Shown in pieces: positions 17,354 through 25,301 of a stretch of DNA of 34,202 nucleotides. This DNA is from an uncultured Ruminococcus sp. GTDB lineage: Bacteria > Bacillota > Clostridia > Oscillospirales > Acutalibacteraceae. The translations under genes and the position numbers were made by a program. Each line of letters begins with the position of its first letter. Within the stretch, counting starts at the first letter, position 1. Under the pieces are notes generated by a model. The model was not told the origin of the DNA. It saw nothing but the letters and a program-made list of their open reading frames with translations, and did not search any database. The stretch lies in assembly GCA_902763835.1 (NCBI GenBank), contig CACWTQ010000036.1, forward strand, positions 1 through 34,202, in the 5' to 3' direction.

Positions 17354-18085
17354 TTTCTCCCGGCTCTCGGCAATCATGGATTTCAACTTTTCAAGTGCAA
17401 GGCTCAGGCTTCCCACGCTGTCGATAAGACCGACCTCAACAGCTTTCTTTCCCTCGAGAACAGTTCCCACGTCCATTACAAGCTCGCCCGTAGTCATAAC
17501 AAGGCTGTTGTAGCGTTCTGCGGAAATGCCCGAATTATCGGCAACAAAGTTATTAATCCTTTCCTGCATACGGCGGAAATATTCAAACGACTGACGAACT
17601 CCGATAGTCATACCGTTGGTTCTCACGGGGTGAATAGTCATAGATGCACTCGGTGCAATAAACGAATACTTCGCCGCCACTGCAAGCGGAACTCCGATAG
17701 AATGACCGCCCCCCAGCACAAGCGAAACAGTAGGCTTTTTCATACCTGCCATAAGCTCTGCCAAAGCAAGTCCTGCTTCGATGTCGCCGCCTACGGTATT
17801 CAGAATCACCAAAAGTCCTCCGATACGTTCGTCCTCTTCAATAGACACAAGCCGTGGAATAACGTGTTCGTACTTAGTGGTTTTATTTTGAGGCGGCAGC
17901 TCAATGTGACCCTCTATCTCGCCTATAATCATAAGGCAGTGAATCAGGCTGTCGTCTGCACCCAGCACCACCGAACCGCTTTCCTTGATCTGCTCGCAGC
18001 TGTCGTCATCAATGCAGTCGGGATAGTCGCATTTCTTTTCTTTCTTCTTTTTATTCTCAATGCTGTTATAAAAATTGGCATTCAC
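17339..18085 (-). CDS. tepA: ClpP-like protease, translocation-enhancing protein TepA family
   Basis: 248 residues of the ClpP/crotonase fold. Nucleophile region LGGGHSIGVPLAVAA, histidine region SMTIHPVRTNG, and the GGDIEAGLALAE helix fit TepA/YmfB, a ClpP-like serine protease acting without its own ATPase and linked to secretion or signal peptide processing in Bacillus. An N-terminal Lys/Cys/Asp-rich stretch (KKKKEKKCDYPDCIDDDSCEQ) precedes the fold. GTG at 18085 follows GGAGGT at 8 nt; an upstream frame to 18136 is unsupported. The last four residues (PQEY) and the stop come from the M1 element, so the original C-terminus was replaced. Confidence 0.82.
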   Translation of the reverse strand: MNANFYNSIENKKKKEKKCDYPDCIDDDSCEQIKESGSVVLGADDSLIHCLMIIGEIEGHIELPPQNKTTKYEHVIPRLVSIEEDERIGGLLVILNTVGGDIEAGLALAELMAGMKKPTVSLVLGGGHSIGVPLAVAAKYSFIAPSASMTIHPVRTNGMTIGVRQSFEYFRRMQERINNFVADNSGISAERYNSLVMTTGELVMDVGTVLEGKKAVEVGLIDSVGSLSLALEKLKSMIAESREKPQEY

Positions 18086-18141
18086 TGAAACGCACCTCCA
18101 AGGGATATTATCCCCCAAAGGTATACTAAAATACAAACTAC

Positions 18142-18170
18142 ATTATACCATTATTCCGCTAAACAAACAA
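18142..18170 (-). promoter_or_regulatory. Promoter for the TepA-like gene
   Basis: Minus strand TTGTTT (18165-18170), 17-bp spacer, TATAAT (18142-18147). Confidence 0.6.
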
Positions 18171-18256
18171 GAGTAAAAAGCAAAATTATTTCAAGAATTT
18201 TATTTTTGGTTGAATTGCCGTAATTCATTTGTAACCGAGGTTTTTAATTTATAAGT

Positions 18257-18673
18257 TTACGCAGTTTCACTTTCTCCGTTCAAATTAATTCTCTCAAACA
18301 ATCCTTTGAGCCGAATGCACAGCACCGACACGGGAATCGACAGCAGTCCCCATAAAAATGTATACAGCAAGCATATCTGCCCCATAAAATTAAACCGCTT
18401 ATCGGAGTAGTCCCAGATGTCCATTTTCAGCCTATAATTTAATACCAACCCGAACGCAAGTTCAACAGATGTGATAACAAATGAACCCACCAATGCACGG
18501 CTCAAAAAATTCATATTATCGTAGGTGTTGTAGATTTCAAACATCAGCACCATACAAACGCCGCCCGCAAGCATCATTGACCAATGCGTATGCCCTCGCC
18601 ATATCAGCTCCAAAAGCGGATAGCTCAGACCGCCAATCACAAAAGCCGCCAAATTTTGAATATATTTATTCAT
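18257..18673 (-). CDS. CmpB-like membrane protein (putative ABC-transporter type IV family)
   Basis: 138 residues with about four membrane segments. The segments IWRGHTHWSMMLAGG, SVELAFGLVLNYRLKMDIWD and FNFMGQICLLYTFLWGLLS resemble the family known as ABC_trans_CmpB (PF06541), a small polytopic protein of uncertain role. ATG 18673 matches a family-like start; the only binding site is a weak GGTGAT. That site lies in a 7-bp stem (18682-18707). Its upstream region runs directly into M1 copy 5, which occupies the place of a -35 box. Confidence 0.6.
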   Translation of the reverse strand: MNKYIQNLAAFVIGGLSYPLLELIWRGHTHWSMMLAGGVCMVLMFEIYNTYDNMNFLSRALVGSFVITSVELAFGLVLNYRLKMDIWDYSDKRFNFMGQICLLYTFLWGLLSIPVSVLCIRLKGLFERINLNGESETA

Positions 18674-18681
18674 AAAATAAT

Positions 18682-18718
18682 CACCGTTACTATTGTTAGC
18701 AACGGTGGAAAAATTATA
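18682..18718 (-). promoter_or_regulatory. Leader hairpin covering the ribosome binding site, with -10 box
   Basis: CACCGTT (18682-18688) and AACGGTG (18701-18707) can pair in the RNA and would hide GGTGAT, the only binding site before the CmpB-like start. TATAAT on the minus strand (18713-18718) abuts the M1 element, which contributes the -35 position. Confidence 0.4.
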
Positions 18719-18719
18719 C

Positions 18720-18794
18720 TTAGGAATTGTCAGAAAATAACTTGAACATTTATACTTGTCTAAATTATTCAACTTATTTCCAAACAGTTCCTAA
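18720..18794 (+). repeat. M1 element, copy 5 (69 bp form)
   Basis: Short form (18723-18791), GGAATTGTCAGAAAATAACT to the complement of GGAACTGTTTGGAAATAAGT. It has the same internal junction (CTTGTCTAAATTATTCAACT) as the 70 bp copy at 32307, so the miniature form is a distinct type. Flanks are TTA and TAA. Its right TAA is directly the left flank of an M2 element. Confidence 0.8.
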
Positions 18795-18909
18795 GAGCCT
18801 GTTTAAAATCTTAGCGACACACGTCTTTTTGGCAAATTTTCCTGCTAAGGAACTGTCAGAAAAATTATGCTCAAAAATCCGCATATCTCAGATTTTAAAC
18901 AGGCTCTAA
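18792..18909 (+). repeat. M2 element (112 bp, TAA duplication)
   Basis: Element 18795-18906 with perfect 16-bp inverted ends GAGCCTGTTTAAAATC and GATTTTAAACAGGCTC, flanked by TAA on both sides. The inner part holds a fragment TAAGGAACTGTCAGAAAA of an M1 end at 18846-18863. A second M2 end occurs at the right edge of the window (34182). End sequence and 3-bp T-N-A duplication fit the IS1031 group of the IS5 family, but no transposase is here. Confidence 0.75.
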
Positions 18910-20174
18910 TTTAACTTGTTTTCTCCGGGCATTGCCTGCTTTTTAATAATCATCTTACTGATTCTCTTATCGGCAATATCCACAACCTTTACGGATAATC
19001 CGTTAAGCTCCAACGTTTGATTTTTCTCGGGAACTATGCCCAGCTTCTCAAACACCCAACCGCCCACGGAATGACTTTTTGTATCAACATTCTTTTCGGG
19101 AATGTCAAAAAGTTCAAGCAAATCGTCAAGCTGCATATCTCCGCTGACCTCGTAGCAATCGTCGGAAATTTTTCTGCACTGCAATTCGATTTCTTCGTCC
19201 TCGTCCCATATTTCGCCGACAAGCTCTTCAAGCAAATCTTCCATAGTAACAATACCCAGCATTCCGCCGTACTCGTCGGCAACTATTGCAATATGAGTTC
19301 TCTTTCTCTTGAAGTCGGAAAGGAGTGCCGAAAGCTTTCTTGTTTTATATACAAAAAACGGAGGTGTCATAAGCTTTTCGATGTCCGCATTTTCACCCCG
19401 TGACATTGCTTCGAGATAATCCCTTGTGTGAAGAATACCAACTATATTATCGATACTGTCTTTATATACAGGAATACGTGAGTATCTTTCCGCAAGAATA
19501 ATTTTTTGGTTATCCTCGGCACTGTCGTCGATATCGATTGAAATCACGTCAACTCTCGGGGTGAGAATTTCAAGCACGGTCTTTTCGTCAAACTCCAGAG
19601 CCGACTGAACCATTTCGCTTTCAGCTTCTTCGAGAACTCCCTCTTCCTCAATCGATTCGATAATATATTTAAGTTCGTCCTCCGTCACCGACGGAGTATC
19701 CTCGCCGCTACCCGAAAGACGCATTGCAAGCGAATTTATTTTAATAAACAGTGCCGAAAGCGGAGTGAGAATCACCATAAGAAAATACACAACCGCTGAA
19801 AACTTTGTCGCTAATTTCTCGCTGTTCTCCTTGGCGTAGCACTTGGGAATAATTTCACCGAAAGTAAGAATAATAAGTGTCAAAGCACCTGTACTCACCG
19901 CCGCACCGTAGCTACCCAACAGTTTGGTGCAAAAAATAGTTGCAATTGAAGATGCACCTATATTAACAATATTATTTCCAATAAGCAATGTAGTAATCGT
20001 TTTATCGTACTCGTCAAGAAATTTTATTGCAGTTGAACTTCCCTTGACTTCCTTTTCTTTCATATTTTGAAGTCTTGCACGGCTGCAAGAGTTAATGGCA
20101 GTTTCCATTGAACTGAAAAAAGCAGATAATGCCACCAGTACAATAATAGCAACAACCATTATTATATTTTGCAT
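18906..20174 (-). CDS. CNNM/CorC-type membrane protein with CBS domains
   Basis: 422 residues. N-terminal DUF21 (CNNM) domain with four membrane segments (residues 1-180, including FFSSMETAINSCSRARL), a pair of CBS domains (about 200-320: ILTPRVDVISIDIDD and LGIVTMEDLLEELVGEIWDE) and a C-terminal CorC_HlyC domain. Such proteins bind Mg-ATP and act in magnesium or cobalt export or homeostasis, formerly annotated hemolysin-related. ATG 20174 has AGGG 11 nt upstream; a GTG at 20192 has no binding site. The TAG stop is formed by TA of the target site plus the first G of the M2 element. Confidence 0.88.
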   Translation of the reverse strand: MQNIIMVVAIIVLVALSAFFSSMETAINSCSRARLQNMKEKEVKGSSTAIKFLDEYDKTITTLLIGNNIVNIGASSIATIFCTKLLGSYGAAVSTGALTLIILTFGEIIPKCYAKENSEKLATKFSAVVYFLMVILTPLSALFIKINSLAMRLSGSGEDTPSVTEDELKYIIESIEEEGVLEEAESEMVQSALEFDEKTVLEILTPRVDVISIDIDDSAEDNQKIILAERYSRIPVYKDSIDNIVGILHTRDYLEAMSRGENADIEKLMTPPFFVYKTRKLSALLSDFKRKRTHIAIVADEYGGMLGIVTMEDLLEELVGEIWDEDEEIELQCRKISDDCYEVSGDMQLDDLLELFDIPEKNVDTKSHSVGGWVFEKLGIVPEKNQTLELNGLSVKVVDIADKRISKMIIKKQAMPGENKLN

Positions 20175-20199
20175 AGTAAATAAATCCCTCACTTTTATA

Positions 20200-20492
20200 T
20201 AATGCGTAATTATTTATGTATGAACTAAAGTTGATTTACAACAAAAAAGTTCATTGCAATTGGATAGCAAACTAACAAGAATTTATAAATAAAACTATAA
20301 AGAATAGAATACAACAAATTTACTACATTATAATTCTGTAAAAGAAAAATAACATTATTTTTTCAAAGAAAAAAACGCTGTATCGAAATACAACGTTTTT
20401 GAACTTACAATATGGATTGATTCGTATCAGCTTGGGATACCGACCTCTTCTGTTGTAAATCAACTTCCAACCACCAAAATAATTACGCATTA
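20200..20492. repeat. M5 element (289 bp, TA duplication) with internal terminator
   Basis: Inverted ends ATGCGTAATTATTT (20202) and AAATAATTACGCAT (ending 20490), then a second matched block AAGTTGATTTACAACA / TGTTGTAAATCAACTT further in (20228-20243, 20451-20466). TA flanks both ends. No coding frame. It sits between the CNNM-type gene and the zinc-ribbon lipoprotein and forms the stop codon of the latter (TA plus element A). Confidence 0.75.
20371..20400. terminator. Bidirectional terminator inside M5
   Basis: AAAAACGCTGTAT / ATACAACGTTTTT with one mismatch around the tetraloop CGAA, and T-runs on both strands. On the minus strand it ends the transcript of the zinc-ribbon lipoprotein; so the mobile element supplies a working terminator. 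Confidence 0.65.
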
Positions 20493-21200
20493 ATTCAGCT
20501 CATATCCGCCTATGGTATTGCCGCACTCCGCACAAATTGTTTGGTCTATCTTCCACATCTCACTGCCCTTTAAATTTTTTCTCTTGCAATTCTTACAGTC
20601 GAAAACAGGGTCATCACACGACACAAAATAGTCATCGCAATATCCGCATTTAACCCAAGGTCTTACATCGGTAACCGCAAATCCTCCTCCGCACGTAGGG
20701 CAATGCTGTGTTACATAAGGACCGCCTACATTCGGGTCACGATTGCACACCGGACACTCATCGCTCTCAATATGAACATAGGTACACTCCGGGCATATCA
20801 CATAACCGTTCTTTACAGGAGCAGTTGAAACAACCGGTTCGAGTTCAACCTTGCTGCTTAGGGTCTTACTGCTGTTAAACCAATCTCTTGATGATACACT
20901 GCCCGATGACGAACCACCTGAGGAAGAACCATTTGATGACGAACCGCTTTCGGATTCAAGCGGTTCTATATAATTAAAGATATCATCAATATCAATATAT
21001 TTATAAGAGCTTGACATTGAGTCCTCCGAACTTGTTGTAACATTATCAGATACTGTTGATTTGTTGTTCGGCTGTGACTTTGAAACTATACCATCATATG
21101 TCGGAACATACACCGAGGTCGAACCGCCGCCTGATGTTGAACTGCAACCGCAAAGCAAAATTGCCAAGGCAATTACCGCACAGGATAAAAATTTCTTCAT
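20490..21200 (-). CDS. Lipoprotein with multiple zinc-ribbon CxxC motifs
   Basis: 236 residues. Lipoprotein signal peptide with lipobox LLCGC (Cys19), a Ser/Gly-rich linker (to about 130), then a Cys-rich C-terminal half with at least five CxxC pairs (CPEC, CPVC, CPTC, CGYC, CKNC, CAEC) typical of zinc ribbons. Located outside the membrane if the lipobox is used, which is unusual for zinc ribbons. I do not recognise a named family. ATG 21200 follows GGAGAT. Its end is set by the M5 element. Confidence 0.72.
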   Translation of the reverse strand: MKKFLSCAVIALAILLCGCSSTSGGGSTSVYVPTYDGIVSKSQPNNKSTVSDNVTTSSEDSMSSSYKYIDIDDIFNYIEPLESESGSSSNGSSSGGSSSGSVSSRDWFNSSKTLSSKVELEPVVSTAPVKNGYVICPECTYVHIESDECPVCNRDPNVGGPYVTQHCPTCGGGFAVTDVRPWVKCGYCDDYFVSCDDPVFDCKNCKRKNLKGSEMWKIDQTICAECGNTIGGYELN

Positions 21201-21298
21201 AATATTACATCTCCGCTTTTAATATTTGTATAAATATACAATAAAAATAAGCACTTGTCAAACTTATGGGAGAATTATTCGTATTTTTGGTAAAATCA

Positions 21299-21817
21299 TT
21301 ATCTGTCACAAATTCCGCACAAGCCATATCCTTGACTTTCGATTATGTCCTTGGCTTCTTTCAGACTGTCCGCTTCAATGTCCGTATCCATACGTTTTTC
21401 CTTAGCAAGCTTTTTCACGGCACTGCACTCTTTTGTATGATACTTTTTTGTGGCAACATTCAAAATAAAATGGAATACCGACTTTCCCTCTTCGTTTTCG
21501 TTAACAAGATTTTGTGTGCTATCGACATTGTTGACAGGCTGATTTTCTTCTTCCGATTTTGAAACTTCGGTTTCGTCATTATCTTCCTTAACCGTGAAAT
21601 TTTCGGACTTCGGTTCAAACGTAAACGCAGATGAAACATCATCATCTTTATTATTTGTAAATGAAATTCCGAACTGATTTCTTGAAGTCATTTTTACGGC
21701 AACGGAGGCAACTAAAATTATCAACAGCCAGAACCACGGCTTTTTATGTATTGACTTTTTACTTCTGCTTGACGACCCAATGTTATCGTCCGAACCGAAT
21801 GTTACAGAGATTTTCAA
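21299..21817 (-). CDS. Membrane-anchored protein with Ada-like Cys/His C-terminal domain
   Basis: 172 residues. Cytosolic N-terminus with SRSKKSIHKK, one membrane segment (about 28-42), an acidic linker, then a C-terminal domain VFHFILNVATKKYHTKECSA ... GYGLCGICDR (about 113-172). This fits the short metal-binding domain seen at the end of many Firmicutes secreted nucleases and MBL-fold proteins (conserved His, Cys and final CxxC). Start is uncertain: TTG 21817 has AAGGA at 10 nt, while GTG 21826 is too close to it. It lies 25 nt after the ABC-F gene, so probably one operon. Confidence 0.68.
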   Translation of the reverse strand: MKISVTFGSDDNIGSSSRSKKSIHKKPWFWLLIILVASVAVKMTSRNQFGISFTNNKDDDVSSAFTFEPKSENFTVKEDNDETEVSKSEEENQPVNNVDSTQNLVNENEEGKSVFHFILNVATKKYHTKECSAVKKLAKEKRMDTDIEADSLKEAKDIIESQGYGLCGICDR

Positions 21818-21842
21818 TATTTTCACTTCCTTATTATTTTTC

Positions 21843-23771
21843 CTAATTTTCCAGCTCTTCAAGTTCCGAGCTGACAACTTCCCATTCCTCGTAAAGCTTC
21901 TCCAATTCCAAATTTAGCCGTTCAAGTTCGTTTGTAAACTCCAAAAGCTTCTCATAATCGTTAATTACCTCTTCACTCTGTAAAAGCTCGTGAGTTTCCT
22001 CTATTTTCTTTTCCGTTTCCGCAATACTCTCCTCACAGCGTTTCAGACGTGTCTTCGCCTTTCTGATGTTCGACTGCTTTTCCTTTTTCAAATTGTAGTC
22101 ATTGGGTTTCTTTCCGTTTGCGGTTTTCTTTTCCGTTTCTTTAAAGATACCCTTGTCAAAGCTTTCGTTAGTCTTTTCAAGGTAGTAGTCGTAATTTCCG
22201 AGATATTCTTTAATTCCGTCTTTATTCAGTACAAGTATTCTGTCGGCAAGCTTGTTGATAAAATATCTGTCGTGCGATACAATTAACATAGTTCCCGTAT
22301 ACTCTTTCAGGGTTTGCTCCAGTTGCTCTCTGAATCCTGTATCAAGGTGGTTTGTAGGCTCGTCAAGAAGTAAAAAGTTCGCTCCTTTAAGCATAAGTTT
22401 CAGAAGAGCAATCCTTGCACGTTCGCCGCCGCTCATCTCTTTAAGCTGTCTGAAAACATTGTCGCCTTTGAAAAGAAATCTTCCCAAAGCCGTTCTTACC
22501 TCCGTTTCGGTAAGATACGGAAACTCGTCCCAGACATCGTTAATCGCCGACTTTTCAAGATTCAGGTTACTCTGCACTTGGTCAAAGTATCCTACCTCGA
22601 CATTCGCCCCCAGAGTTACACTGCCGTAATCCTGCTCGTAAATTCTCTGAATGATTTTAAACAGGGTCGTCTTTCCGCAGCCGTTTTCTCCGAGAATAAA
22701 CACTCTTTCTCCACGTCTTATATGGATATTAACATCATCAAAAAGTCTTTTATTCCCGAAAGACTTTGATAAATTCTCACATATAAGCACATCATTACCA
22801 CTCTCACATTTCGGAGTGAAATTAAAATGCACCTGTTCAAGCTCCTTATCGGGAGTAACAAGCTCCTCTTTCAGCCTGTCAATCTGTTTCTGCTTGCTTG
22901 CGGCGGTGATAAAATTTCTTTCTCTGCCCCAACGCTTCTGCTGCTCAACAATACCCTCTATTCGTGAAATTTCCTTTATCTGATTTTCATACTGCTGGTT
23001 AATGATTTCCTGCTGTTTACGTTTTTTCTCCATAAACACGGAGTAATTTCCTATGTACATCTGTGACTTGCCGTGTTCGATTTCAAGCGTTTTGTTAGTC
23101 ACAGAATCGAGAAAATATCTGTCATGCGATACTACAAGCACAGTACCTCTATACTCTTTAACGAAACTCTCCAACCAATTCACTGCTGAAATATCAAGGT
23201 GGTTTGTAGGCTCGTCAAGAAGAAGAATATCCGCACCGCTGAGAAGAAGCTTTGCAAGAGAAAGCTTAGACCGCTGACCGCCGCTTAATCTTTCCGTAGG
23301 CATATAAAATTCGTCGTCGGTAAAACCCAGACCGTTCAAAGCGGCTCTTGTACGGCTGACATACGTAAGACCTCCAAGCATTTCAAAGCGTTCACGTATT
23401 TTAAACTGTTCGGCAACAAGCTCGTCCGTATTGCCGATATTATTTTCAATAAGAAACGCTATTTCGTCAAGTCTTTTTTCGTCTTTAATAATCGGTTCAA
23501 ACACGCTCAAAAGCTCGTTGTAAACCGTTCTGTCGGGTGTGGAACAGCTATGCTGCTCCATATAGCCGAACGTTAGATTTTTCTCCTTTGAAACACCGCC
23601 GCCCGAGGGTTCGAGCTGACCCGTGATTATTTTAAAAAGAGTGGTTTTTCCGACACCGTTCGCACCGATTAATCCGACTTTATCACCCTTTTCAAGATGA
23701 AATGATATATTTTCAAAAAGCTTTCTTTCAACGAATGTTTTTGAAAGATTGCTTACAGTCAAAACAGCCAT
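21843..23771 (-). CDS. ABC-F family translation factor
   Basis: 642 residues with two ABC ATPase domains and no membrane domain. Domain 1: Walker A GANGVGKTT, signature LSGGQRSKLSLAKLLL, Walker B LLLLDEPTNHLD. The interdomain linker (240-315) is basic and helical. Domain 2: GENGCGKTT, MSGGERARIALLKLML, LLLDEPTNHLD. C-terminal coiled coil (about 555-642). ABC-F proteins bind the ribosomal E site and resolve stalls; some give antibiotic resistance, but the sequence most resembles the housekeeping YdiF/Uup-like group. Start ATG 23771 with GAGGT. An M4 end lies 22 nt upstream of the start. Confidence 0.9.
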   Translation of the reverse strand: MAVLTVSNLSKTFVERKLFENISFHLEKGDKVGLIGANGVGKTTLFKIITGQLEPSGGGVSKEKNLTFGYMEQHSCSTPDRTVYNELLSVFEPIIKDEKRLDEIAFLIENNIGNTDELVAEQFKIRERFEMLGGLTYVSRTRAALNGLGFTDDEFYMPTERLSGGQRSKLSLAKLLLSGADILLLDEPTNHLDISAVNWLESFVKEYRGTVLVVSHDRYFLDSVTNKTLEIEHGKSQMYIGNYSVFMEKKRKQQEIINQQYENQIKEISRIEGIVEQQKRWGRERNFITAASKQKQIDRLKEELVTPDKELEQVHFNFTPKCESGNDVLICENLSKSFGNKRLFDDVNIHIRRGERVFILGENGCGKTTLFKIIQRIYEQDYGSVTLGANVEVGYFDQVQSNLNLEKSAINDVWDEFPYLTETEVRTALGRFLFKGDNVFRQLKEMSGGERARIALLKLMLKGANFLLLDEPTNHLDTGFREQLEQTLKEYTGTMLIVSHDRYFINKLADRILVLNKDGIKEYLGNYDYYLEKTNESFDKGIFKETEKKTANGKKPNDYNLKKEKQSNIRKAKTRLKRCEESIAETEKKIEETHELLQSEEVINDYEKLLEFTNELERLNLELEKLYEEWEVVSSELEELEN

Positions 23772-23793
23772 AAAATTTATACCTCTTTTTTTA

Positions 23794-23808
23794 ACACGTG
23801 AAGATAGT
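23794..23808 (+). repeat. M4 end, solo, upstream of the ABC-F gene
   Basis: ACACGTGAAGATAGT. On the minus strand this reads ACTATCTTCACGTGT then an A-run, GAGGT and the ABC-F start. Followed rightward by the palindrome GCGGACATTGTCCGC (23838-23852) and the pair CCCGAC / GTCGGG (23853-23879). Confidence 0.6.
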
Positions 23809-23898
23809 CTTTAGTAATGGAAATTCACATGTTTTCTGCGGACATTGTCCGCCCCGACCGATAATTTGTTTTAGTCGGGAGTTTTTAACCAACTTTAA

Positions 23899-24249
23899 TC
23901 AATATCCAATAATATACAGCATTGTAAAACACATAATATGATATACATTCAAAAGCAAATATATTGACATACCAAAAAGGGCAATATTATTTGACACAAG
24001 AATCTGTCTGCTGTCTGCGTCATTAACCTTTGAAAGAGCAAAAGTTATGAACATCAGCGGAAGCAGTATCTTCACCGCAAACCCCAGAAGCGGACTTGCA
24101 ATCACGTTACGCATAAGCGGATTTGCCTCTTCAAAATAGCCTGTAGAAAGCAAAGCAAGCGTACAGACCCAATCTGACATATTTAACATAAAGAGCAGAA
24201 ACAGCCTTTTCTTTGTGCAAAGAACGGTATCATTTTTCAGAATATTCAC
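23899..24249 (-). CDS. DUF5658-like small membrane protein
   Basis: 116 residues with about three or four membrane segments. The motif DWVCTLALLSTGYFEEANPLMRNVI matches the DUF5658 pattern (D, TL, G, EANPLM). Role unknown. GTG 24249 follows GAGGTGA at 5 nt. It stands alone between element remnants on both sides and has an ordinary base composition. Confidence 0.65.
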   Translation of the reverse strand: MNILKNDTVLCTKKRLFLLFMLNMSDWVCTLALLSTGYFEEANPLMRNVIASPLLGFAVKILLPLMFITFALSKVNDADSRQILVSNNIALFGMSIYLLLNVYHIMCFTMLYIIGY

Positions 24250-24522
24250 AAAATCACCTCACAAGGATTATTCCCCTATAAGGTGAATATTATTTATATT
24301 TTTAACGCAAATTATAATAATTCCCATCGGACAGCTCCGGTGGGAATATTTTCTCAAAATAAGAATACTTTTCTATCTTCTCTTTTCACTCTTCGCTATT
24401 CACTGAAAGCCGTGAATTTATGTGGCTTTCAGGGGCAGGAAATTCCCGAAATTCAAATCTTTATATCCATTTTAATACTAACATTTTCGTACTGTTTTGT
24501 CAATAGTTTTTTTATTTTTTAA

Positions 24523-24537
24523 ACACATGAAGATAGA
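24523..24537 (+). repeat. M4 end, degenerate
   Basis: ACACATGAAGATAGA with following text similar to the M4 interior (ACTTCACGCACCCAACCGAGA). No right partner seen. Confidence 0.5.
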
Positions 24538-24835
24538 CTTTAGCAAAAGAACTTCACGCACCCAACCGAGAATTTATTTCAGCAGATAATTTTTTACAGC
24601 AAATTCAAAGATTGCCGTAAATGTTTATATGAATTTTAAATCACATTGAGTTTTAAAGAAAAATATATTGTTAATAAAGAATAAATTCGACATTATTATT
24701 TTAAAAGCATTAAAAAAATAAAAAATCAAAAAAAGTAAAAAGTTAAGAATAGTTTATTGACGTTTGAAGAATTTTGTAGTATCATTAATCTGATTATATA
24801 TGCGTCGGACATAGCGGACAACGTCCGCAGGAGAT

Positions 24836-25266
24836 ACGTGAAGATAGTCTTTTTAAGTAATAACTTTATGTACCCGACCAAAATTTAGTATGACTGTTAT
24901 TATACTCGAAAGCGTTAAGATTTAGCACTTTCTTAGACCGGCAATTAGCTACGCTGTTGGCGGACAACGTCCGCAGGAAACAGGGGAGTTTATTTTTATT
25001 TGAAAGTTGGCTGTGTTGGTGACAAAGGACTCTGCCCCTGCTGGTGCAAGACTACTAGGAACACCGCTCAATCAGTCTACGCCTAACGGCTTGACTTCTT
25101 GGGGTGTTCCGTCGCCCGCAAGCTTTGAAAAGCTTGACCAAACTTTAAAATGCTAATTATTTTAGATTTTGAGTATATACTAAATAAAGTCGTCTAAAAA
25201 CTCCCGCATTAAATCAACCCTCGGTCGGGTTGGTGAAGTCAGGCTAAAACCAACTATATTCACGTG
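24836..25266 (+). repeat. M4 element interrupted by M3
   Basis: Left end ACGTGAAGATAGTCTTTTTA and right end AACTATATTCACGT match the complete M4 at 29839. Between them the M4 body is split at TTGTTATTATAC-like sequence by a complete M3 (24900-25177). The right end lies 35 nt before the trkA start. Confidence 0.7.
24900..25177 (-). repeat. M3 element, copy 4 (long variant, nested in M4)
   Basis: Starts TTATACTCGAAAGCGTTAAG and ends TTTTGAGTATA. It includes the extra GGAACACC / GGTGTTCC segment shared with the 15863 copy and also a GCGGACAACGTCCGC palindrome at 24960 that other M3 copies lack. Confidence 0.7.
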
Positions 25267-25301
25267 CGAAAAAACACGTGAGAAAAAAGGATTGTATTTT
25301 T

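Larger units (their letters stand above)
24250..25301. other. Gene-free 1 kb region of nested elements
   Basis: No credible coding gene. It contains a strong hairpin ATTCCCATCGG / CCGGTGGGAAT (24320-24347), another CTGAAAGCC / GGCTTTCAG (24401-24430), M4 ends at 24523 and 24836, an M3 copy, and palindromes GCGGACAACGTCCGC at 24814 and 24960. The stretch 24540-24780 is AT-rich and shows nothing I recognise. Confidence 0.6.
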
